A program made the position numbers and the translations under genes. Below, piece after piece: positions 56,949-64,000 of a stretch of DNA of 64,000 nt. How positions within the stretch are numbered: the first letter of the stretch is position 1; every line of letters begins with the position of its first letter. The stretch comes from Aspergillus flavus (lineage: Eukaryota; Ascomycota; Eurotiomycetes; Eurotiales; Aspergillaceae), in the NCBI RefSeq assembly GCF_009017415.1, contig NC_092406.1, forward strand, positions 372,001 to 436,000, written 5' to 3'. The notes below the pieces were generated by a model. It saw only the letters and a program-made list of their open reading frames with translations. It searched no databases and was not told where the DNA came from.

Positions 56949-58200
56949 TGGATCTCGTTAACCAGTGAGTCAATTACTTCTATACTACTATGCAGACCTC
57001 CTGACAGGCAATGGCCTTCGAATACGTCTTCCGCATACTAACAATTTCTGTCCAGCCTCGAAGGCAGACTCCTTTTCGCCGTCCCTAAAAGCAAGTAACC
57101 CGCCATGACTCACCCCACTACTCTTTCGCAACTTGTCTAGTAGCCCTCCTACGCCAAATTCATTAGAAGGGTACATGAACTCCAGCTAACACGCATATCT
57201 CTGAAAACAGAGGGTCGGCTCCAACAGGCAACCTTGGACCTGCTTGCCGGCGTTGACATCCAATTCCGTCGCGAGACCCGCCTCGATATTGCCCTTGTGA
57301 AGAACCTCCCTATCGCCCTCATCTTCCTCCCCGCCGCAGACATCCCCACCTTCGTCGGCGAAGGTCGCGTCGACCTCGGTATCACTGGTCGCGACCAGGT
57401 CGCTGAGCATGATGCACAGCTGGCGAATGGCGAGACCTCCGGTGTGGAGGAGATCATGGACCTTGGTTTCGGAGGCTGCAAGCTGCAGGTGCAGGTTCCG
57501 GAGAAGGGTGACATCACCGAGGCGAAGCAATTGGTCGGCCGTAACGTGGTTACCAGCTTCACGGCCCTCACCGAGGCCTTCTTCGCTAAGCTCGAGGGCG
57601 TCGACGATACCAGCAAGCTCTCCACCAAGATCAAGTATGTTGGTGGCAGTGTTGAAGCCGCTTGCGCATTGGGTGTCGCCGATGGCATTGTCGACCTTGT
57701 TGGTATGTTGATGGCTTGATACAATCTCAATCGGAGATTAGGCTAATGTACGTCGCACAGAGTCCGGTGAAACCATGAAGGCTGCTGGTCTTAAGGCCAT
57801 CGATACCGTTGTCGAGAGTACCTCTGTTCTCGTCAAGTCTCGGAACGCCCAGAACCCTCTTGTCGAACTCATCACCTCCCGTATCCGTGGTGTCATCAGT
57901 ATGTTGCTCTCTGTAACTCTCATCCATCATTGCCCCTATATTTGCTGACATGCCTTCGCCACAGCCGCCCAGAAGTACGTTCTGTGCCAGTACAATATTC
58001 CTCGCTCTGAACTCTCCACCGCCTCCAGCATCACCCCAGGCAAGCGCGCCCCAACCGTAACCGCCCTCGAGGAAGACGGCTGGGTGGCCGTCAGCTCGAT
58101 GGTCGAGAAGAAAAAGATCGCCACCGTGATGGACGAGTTGACCAAGGTCGGCGCGACGGACATCCTAGTCCTGAACATTGCCAACTCCCGGACCGGTTAG
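56949..58200 (+). CDS. HIS1: ATP phosphoribosyltransferase (histidine step 1)
   Basis: Five exons (56949-56965, 57056-57090, 57211-57702, 57761-57898, 57965-58200) give 305 aa. The enzyme joins ATP and PRPP to start histidine synthesis and is feedback-inhibited by histidine through its C-terminal domain. MDLVNHLEGRLLFAVPKKGRL is assembled from three exons. AADIPTFVGEGRVDLGITG, FGGCKLQVQVP and the PRPP-loop-like DGIVDLVESGET mark the HisG fold. TPGKRAPTV and VAVSSMVEKK belong to the C-terminal regulatory domain. Intron 2 is GC-AG: only the donor GCAAGT at 57091 keeps the frame, restoring the family's PKKGRL. The nearby GT at 57095 gives the wrong phase. Confidence 0.94.
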
Positions 58201-58725
58201 AGGGGGTTTTACATTTTTATCATGTCCTGTCATGCCTTGGTTTTTCTTCGTTTCTTTTTGGCATAAAGGCGTGTTTCATATATCACAATCTTGGTTCTTT
58301 TTAAAAGGGGTTCTATCTATTTCCTTTTTTTTTTTTTTTGCTTAGATTTCGGAACAGTTATATGCGATGAATATAGATTATGTGGTTACGGTTCCTACAA
58401 AAGAAGAAAAAAGGTAACAGATAGATATGATGTATATACAGGTTTCTATATAAACAGTAAATATGTACAGATATAGTACCGCAGCACCTTATGCAAAATA
58501 TGGCTCTTTCTTTCGGATAATGTGAAGATGTAATGCAATTTTTGTCATTACTCGTATGGTCATGATCGTGAGCATGATCCCAAGACATATCTGTCAGGAA
58601 TAAGTATTGAAAAGGTTTATTGTGTGAGGTGACAGAATGAGGATGATTTTTCTTCTATAGGAGAGGGGGGAAAGGGTATCGCTTCAGAGGGGTAGATAAT
58701 ATAGAAGAGGAGAGGAGCGGTATCT
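58201..58725. other. Convergent spacer, nothing recognised
   Basis: 525 bp with a short T run near 58325-58340. It lies between the HIS1 stop and the stop of the hydrolase gene. Confidence 0.5.
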
Positions 58726-61293
58726 TCAGGTCGATAATGGTGAGTTGTTTATTCCTACACCCTCGCGTCTTCCGCGCACTAGAGCCCGAAGACATTGGCC
58801 GACGCCTTCCAGATCGCCCAATAATCCGACGTGACCGCGATCGCTTTTCACCAGGCCATGTCTAATGATTCGATAGCCTGGGGGCAGCATTGCCGCGGAC
58901 GCGAGACAGACACCATCTCCTGCGGCGAAGGCGAGGTCATCGTAGGCGTCTTGATGTTTAATTTGTTCGCGCGTCGAGATGCGCGCGCCATAGACGGTAG
59001 GAACTGATTTGCCATAGAGAACTGCGAAAGGCGGATAGCTGTTGCTGGATTGGTGGGAGGGGTTGAAAGCGAGTTCTTGCTTGAAGCGACGGACTTCGGC
59101 GAGTGTGCGTTCGAGATAGGTTATGGCTGTGGCTCGGGGGATGGTAACAGTAGTGGTGGATTTGACGTTGGATGAGCCGCGGAGGTTGGACGTCGGGCCA
59201 ACAACGCCTTCAATGCTCGGGGCTAGTTTCTCGGCTGGGTCGGTAATGGGGTTTGGATTGCTGCGACCGGGCTGGTTCGGATCTTGTTGCTCGTCGTCGG
59301 GTGTATCCTCAGATGGCAAGCTATCTTTGCTACCCAGAACAGCAGAGAAGCGTTTCCCAAAGTTACCTCCGAGGCCGAAGGCCCTGTTTGTCATGGGCGG
59401 GAGGGCTGGGTTGATGACGGGCGACAGCCGGTATTCGTCCCAAGCCTGGACGTTGAAGAAGTCCACCCGATATTCTTCCTTGGTGCGCTTATCAATGAAA
59501 CAGTGCCCATCTTCGGGAAGGAGGGCGAAGCTGGTCCGGAAGGTGAAGTTCACTTGAGCCGTGAGGACACGGGAACTGAGCAATACATCATCCCCGTTGC
59601 GAAGGGGGCCTAGGATATTGACACAGTGTTGCGGGACACCAGCGTAGAGAACGCCAGCAAAGAGTTCCGGGCGCTGGTTTACGGCGTGGCGGGTGATCAA
59701 CCCTCCGAGACTGTGCGCAACAACCCAAGCACCCCGCTTCTCGCGTGGGACACCGGGCGCATTACAGGGTAAGCCCTCCAGGAACTTGATCAACTTTTTT
59801 GAGAGGAGGTGTGGACTCAAGCGCCAATCATAACCATAATCCCATACGCGGAGGTCACCTTTGACGGCATTCTCGGACTTTCGCAGGTGCTTCATCAGTC
59901 GACGGCAGATGTCAACCGGCCCAACATGCGATAGAACTCCTGAGGGAATAATCGTTTCCTCCATGCGCTCCTCATCCTCCGGATTCAGGCCTACTTCAAG
60001 GTCCACTTTGCGAAGATTTAGCCCAACTTTCATCGGCACCCACAGTTGACGCTGTGGTGGTTTGGCGGAACGTAAGACAGATCCTCGATAGCCCCCCATT
60101 ATAACAACATCACCAGTTAACTCGGACATAGCTTCGTTCAATACGGGATGCCATGTATTGGAGTTAGCTCGCGGTGAACGCGGAGGTGGCGCTTGCTCTC
60201 GAGGCGCGTCACTCGTAGGTGGCAGCTCATCGGCGTAATTGTTGCCTTTCCGATTCGTAACATCTCCAAGGAACGGTTTATAGCCCCAGTCACTCCGCAA
60301 GTCCTGTAAGTGCAAACTAGGCATGCTAAGCAGGCGGCTGCTCGAGTCCTGTAGACTGTCCTTGATGGCCTTGAATCGGCTGTTGACTTGGGAATGAATA
60401 TGCTCATACTGGGGGCGCTGATCGAGTGATGACGCAGTGGATGACGCTCTGAGATACAAAGATTGATCAGACGATGATCTCCTAAGCATCAACGGCGCAC
60501 CTGAAACAGTCGCGCTGGGCCGACGGGTAAACGAATGCTTGGCTGCCGTCGCGCCGTCAAGGGGTTTCAGATCGGAGATTGGCTCATCAACGAGCCCGTT
60601 GTTCGAGTCAGAATCGTTCCACGATCTGCGTCTTGGCTTGGCGTGAGACTCTCCCTCCTGGTCAAGTGCCATCTTTGACGAGGAAGGTTTCAGGGTCTGA
60701 CTGCGGGAGCGATTTTGCGAAGAGCGGAAAGGCAAGGACGTCCGTTTAGTAAGATACCCTAAATCGGGCAGGAACTTCTTCATGGCATCGCCCGACCAAG
60801 CCCGAGGCCGCAGTGGCAAGCCGTTTTTCAAGATCGACCGGGTGAAACTGGTGCGACTGTTGGCGCCATCTTTAGAGAAAGCTGTTCCGCTTTGATGTGC
60901 CACACTCTGGGATGAAGCTGACGGTTGGCTGGTCTCCGGTTTCGAGGTCTGTGGTAGTTGTTCTGGTTCATCTGTGATCTCAGAGGTATAGAGACCGCTC
61001 GAGTCGTCGGTATCTGGAATGGGGTCAAAATAGCCCCCATTGTGTTCCATCGCGCGTGTCTTTTCCTCCGCCGGAGTCGAACGGGCCTTCATGCGACTTT
61101 GGGCGCGACTGATGCTGACACCGACCATTCCGGCAGCCTCGTCCTCTCGGGCGACATCCACACCGTTTACGACCGGCTCATCGCTGTCAGAGCTGGTATT
61201 TCCAGCAATTAAAGGTCTCGAGAGGGCCTGCGAGGGCTCCCCAGCGGCATTGACCGGATCATGGCTTGCAGGTGGAGCTGCGGGGACAGCCAT
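58726..61293 (-). CDS. LCAT-like alpha/beta hydrolase (lipase/acyltransferase)
   Basis: Single exon from the first in-frame ATG (61293), 855 aa. The N-terminal 400 residues are Ser/Pro/Arg-rich and probably disordered. The catalytic part starts at about residue 405 with GDVVIMGGYRGSVLR. It contains VWDYGYDWRLSPHLLSKKL and the nucleophile elbow VAHSLGGLITRHAV. This order matches the lecithin:cholesterol acyltransferase/lipase family (PF02450 type). The catalytic Asp and His are likely in the C-terminal third (for example GDGVCLASAAMLPPG and SDRGHVGLLGD). No transmembrane segment or signal peptide is evident, so it is probably cytosolic or membrane-associated. The substrate is unknown. An upstream coding exon cannot be excluded. 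Confidence 0.82.
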   Translation of the reverse strand: MAVPAAPPASHDPVNAAGEPSQALSRPLIAGNTSSDSDEPVVNGVDVAREDEAAGMVGVSISRAQSRMKARSTPAEEKTRAMEHNGGYFDPIPDTDDSSGLYTSEITDEPEQLPQTSKPETSQPSASSQSVAHQSGTAFSKDGANSRTSFTRSILKNGLPLRPRAWSGDAMKKFLPDLGYLTKRTSLPFRSSQNRSRSQTLKPSSSKMALDQEGESHAKPRRRSWNDSDSNNGLVDEPISDLKPLDGATAAKHSFTRRPSATVSGAPLMLRRSSSDQSLYLRASSTASSLDQRPQYEHIHSQVNSRFKAIKDSLQDSSSRLLSMPSLHLQDLRSDWGYKPFLGDVTNRKGNNYADELPPTSDAPREQAPPPRSPRANSNTWHPVLNEAMSELTGDVVIMGGYRGSVLRSAKPPQRQLWVPMKVGLNLRKVDLEVGLNPEDEERMEETIIPSGVLSHVGPVDICRRLMKHLRKSENAVKGDLRVWDYGYDWRLSPHLLSKKLIKFLEGLPCNAPGVPREKRGAWVVAHSLGGLITRHAVNQRPELFAGVLYAGVPQHCVNILGPLRNGDDVLLSSRVLTAQVNFTFRTSFALLPEDGHCFIDKRTKEEYRVDFFNVQAWDEYRLSPVINPALPPMTNRAFGLGGNFGKRFSAVLGSKDSLPSEDTPDDEQQDPNQPGRSNPNPITDPAEKLAPSIEGVVGPTSNLRGSSNVKSTTTVTIPRATAITYLERTLAEVRRFKQELAFNPSHQSSNSYPPFAVLYGKSVPTVYGARISTREQIKHQDAYDDLAFAAGDGVCLASAAMLPPGYRIIRHGLVKSDRGHVGLLGDLEGVGQCLRALVRGRREGVGINNSPLST

Positions 61294-62580
61294 ATTCGAG
61301 GGCAATATGAGGGACGACGGGGGTAAACTTCGGATCACGCATGCAGGAAAGGTGAGGTTGCGAATTCGATGATGTATAAGAAAAGATATATATAAGGAAA
61401 GAAAGAAATAAGCAAAGGGAGAAATGTTCTAATAATAATGATAACAATAATAATTATAGTAAGAATGATTCCAACAGAAACAATCTGCAGGAGTAATCAC
61501 ATGAAAACGGCGTTAATGGCAATAGTCGAACTGGAGTCGAACTAATAAAACGGGCTAAAAATGTTCGAGAGATGGAGCCAAAAAGGATTGATGCTTTATC
61601 AGGTTGGTTATCGTATTCGTACTGCCGATACCAAGGAAACGGAACCTTTGTTAGCGGGTACTTTGGTTCGTGGCTTCCGCGTGAGTAATCTCAATACCGT
61701 TCCTTTTTTTCTGTTTTTTTTCTTTCTTTTCTTATTTTCCCTCGGTCGTTCCTTCACTCAATGGATCATTGATCACAGTTATGGTTACTCTCAGTGGAGA
61801 AGTGCGTGTAATAAGAATTGGGAGAAAGAGGGAAAAAAGTGATAATAAAAATAACAAGAGGAGAAAGAGGTCCCACTACAGTGATTGCACAGCCTCCGGC
61901 AAGTCCGGAAGAAGCTTCCTTCAAGAGTGTTCTCCGTAGATTTTTATTTTCGATTTTTCATGTTACTCTGATGATCATTATTCATGGTTGCGATTTATTG
62001 AGCAATAGTTTGAAATCTTAAAAATCAAAACGGTTTGGCATGTGGGAAAATGGATCCACAAATCCATCGTTACCATGAGGGTGGAAATTGCTTAACTGTC
62101 GGATGCTACACGTTGTGCCATATTAAAATGCAAGAAAAATGTGTTCATCATTACATCGCGAGTCCCAAAGCTGCAGCGATGGAAGTTTGGTTCGTGAAGT
62201 CATTCTGCATGCACCTGATCGGATCGGTCACATTTAACGGTGGTTCCCCCCGCCCACCCGTTTGATTGGTTCTATCTATCGACGTAGATCTGGTTACTGA
62301 TATTGAAACTTCCGCTACTTCCGGGAAAACCTTGTCCTGAGTATGCAAACTATGCAATGTATGCATTACTGTTAGACAGACGAGCGATAATTTTTATGTC
62401 CGTATTCGTATCCGCATAGATTATAATCATTGGTGTATGGACTAGCTTTCAATTCAATGCAGAAACTGCACTACCAATTTCAATTCCCCCATTGGTCATA
62501 AACAAATTGAAAATTAAAGAACATATTCCTAAAATACAAATTTGTCGTAGCGTCGTAACCCATAATCAACCCGTGTCAAC
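61294..62580. other. 1.3-kb intergenic region
   Basis: AT-rich, with pyrimidine runs near 61700-61740. A 93-codon ORF at 61561-61842 ends in poly-Phe and is not convincing as a gene, although a GTGAGT donor follows its first 40 codons. Confidence 0.4.
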
Positions 62581-64000
62581 TCAGTAAGCATTGCCTCGGC
62601 CGAAGTTTCCAGTGCGCATCTCTCGTTCACCTTGACTGGCAATAGCATCGTTCTTTGCGACGCCCTCTTCGTGGCCGAATGTCTTATCGACCGCCGCATT
62701 AAGACCGCCGCGGAGAGATTCTCCCATGCCCTATTCGAGAAGTGTTAGTCATGTTCTGTTCAAGCATAACCGGTTGTATCACTTACGTGAGCGCCAGCAA
62801 AAGCTCCCTTCACACCGGAACCAATATCTGCACCCTTCTGAGCAGACTTGGACCCGGGTGCGCTGCCAGATGACTGTGCCGGTCGGTATCCTACCCCGCT
62901 GGACGCGTACCCGGCTCCGGTAGATGGCCCGGTGGCATTGGCCCCATATTGAGAATGGGTATTACCCGCGAACTGGGAGCCATGAGGCTGACTAGTTGTC
63001 TTGGAAGACACGTCACCAGTTTGGGCGTCCACACGAGGGTCGAGCTTGTTCATCATCTTAGACTCATGGGGACCAGCGTTGGAACCGCTGCTGAAGGTGG
63101 TATCCTGCGTAGCGTAAGGGTTTTCGTTACCCGTCTTCGTAGTGCCTGGGGCGTACTGAGCGCGGTTGTCGAGGTCACTGTCAACACGAGGGTCCATCTT
63201 GTTGCCAATCTTAGAGCTGTGAGGACCAGTAGTGCTAGAAGTAGTGGCTCCAGTACCGGCCAGGTGAGAGGTGTCACGGTTGCGAGTGGTTTCTGGCGCA
63301 TACTGAGCACGGTTGTCCACATCGCTGTCAACACGAGGGTCAAGCTTGTTGCCCATGTCAGACTCGTGAGGGCCGGCAGTCCTTGAAGCAGGACCAGTGC
63401 GAGCATCACTTGCCATGGTGCCTGGTGCGTGACGGGCCCGGTTATCCCTATCGCTGTCAACACGAGGATCAAGCTTGTTACCCATATCAGACTCGTGTGG
63501 ACCGGCCGTTCTTTGAGTATGTCCAGCGCGAGTGTTGCTCGACACGGCCCCTGACGCACGGTTGTCTACGTCACTGTCAATACGGGGGTCAAGCTTGTTA
63601 CCCATGTCAGACTCATGGGGTCCAGCGGTTCTAGGAGCAGGTCCTGTACGAGCATCACTGGCTGCGGTGCCTGGTGCGTGACGGGCACGGTTGTCCTTGT
63701 CACTATCGACACGAGGATCAAGCTTATTACCAGTGTCCGAGGTGTGAGGACCCGCCGTCTTCTGAGAAGATCCTGTATGGGTATCGCTAGCACCACCAGC
63801 ACCACCAACGCCAGCGTTGCTTGACTTCTTCTCCTTGCTCAGATCACTATCCACACGAGGATCGAGCTTGTTGGCTATGTCGGACTTGTGTGGGCCAGCT
63901 GTGTGTGGAGCAGGTCCAGTACGAGGATCACTAGGGTCAACGCCTCCAACCTGAGTGCCAATCGGCTGAGAAGAGCTGGGGTGTTGAGTGGGATCACCGA
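62581..64000 (-). CDS. Tandem-repeat hydrophilic protein, 5' end outside window
   Basis: The frame is open from the window edge to 62787. An intron follows (62786-62731, GTAAGT...AATAG), then a last exon 62730-62581 ending in TGA. At least 454 codons are seen, without a start. The body repeats units of about 37-50 residues built on AGPHESDMGNKLDPRVDSD, with variable acidic-basic linkers such as DNRARHAPGT. There are seven or so copies between 63028 and 63900. It is strongly hydrophilic and Gly/Asp/Thr-rich with no cysteine seen. The C-terminus GMGESLRGGLNAAVDKTFG is non-repetitive and likely structured. It resembles stress-type hydrophilins or LEA-like fungal proteins, but I cannot name the family. 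Confidence 0.8.
63028..63900 (-). repeat. Coding tandem repeats (about 110-150 bp units)
   Basis: Seven degenerate copies centred on codons for NK-L/M-DPRVDS/A, at about 63031, 63180, 63331, 63465, 63577, 63709 and 63855. The unequal spacing shows variable linkers. All copies stay in frame. Confidence 0.8.

Noticed and set aside
57095..57210. GT donor at 57095 in HIS1
   Set aside because: It gives phase 2, incompatible with the next exon. The GC donor four bases upstream restores the conserved PKKGRL.
61561..61842. 93-codon ORF downstream of the divergent spacer
   Set aside because: Ends in poly-Phe from a pyrimidine tract. No recognisable homology and only a weak hint of a splice donor.
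62581..64000. Direct repeats as a CRISPR-like array
   Set aside because: The repeats are in-frame coding units of variable spacing within a eukaryotic gene.

Overview
This window is filamentous-ascomycete nuclear DNA, most likely a eurotialean fungus (Aspergillus/Penicillium type). The genes carry short introns (about 50-135 bp) with GTRNGT donors, CTRAC-like branch points and YAG acceptors. Proteins such as the L-rhamnose catabolic enzymes, Cdc6, Msh3, HIS1 and a UBA-UAS-UBX protein have the expected fungal architecture. All exon structures were built by hand by matching donor and acceptor phase to protein-family continuity. None has been checked against transcripts.

Layout. 0-5.5 kb: the 3' end of an unrecognised low-complexity protein, then divergent cdc6 (-) and a UBX-domain Cdc48-adaptor-type gene (+), with two ACGCGT (MCB) boxes upstream of cdc6. 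5.5-15.3 kb is an accessory-looking stretch: a BTB/POZ gene broken by one in-frame TGA, a complete five-exon cytochrome P450, a secreted SGNH esterase, a small jacalin-like lectin and about 2.5 kb without recognisable genes. 15.3-17.5 kb: a germinal-centre (Ste20-like, Nak1/POD-6 type) kinase.

18.5-28.4 kb is the most coherent functional block, an L-rhamnose catabolic cluster. It holds a Zn2Cys6 regulator (probable RhaR), divergent L-rhamnonate dehydratase (lraC), L-rhamnose 1-dehydrogenase (lraA), convergent L-rhamnono-lactonase (lraB) and a divergent zinc alcohol dehydrogenase. Together lraA, lraB and lraC convert L-rhamnose to 2-keto-3-deoxy-L-rhamnonate. The aldolase of the last step is not in the window, and the alcohol dehydrogenase could handle the resulting L-lactaldehyde (inference). 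Shared short motifs lie about 200-240 bp upstream of the three enzyme genes.

28.4-44.3 kb: a tRNA-Arg(ACG), a SWIM zinc-finger protein, a large proline-rich coiled-coil protein of unknown function, mitochondrial ribosomal mS29 divergent from RRS1 (ribosome biogenesis), and a RhoGAP. 44.3-48.0 kb is gene-poor. 48.0-61.3 kb: Rab geranylgeranyltransferase beta, an unrecognised protein with a C2H2-like N-terminus, MSH3, HIS1 (with a GC-AG intron) and an LCAT-like alpha/beta hydrolase. 62.6-64 kb: the 3' part of a repetitive hydrophilic protein that runs off the window.

I saw no transposase, reverse transcriptase, rRNA or CRISPR array. I found no wholly novel system. The best leads are the rhamnose cluster and its candidate operators, the single-stop BTB gene, and several uncharacterised conserved-looking proteins.
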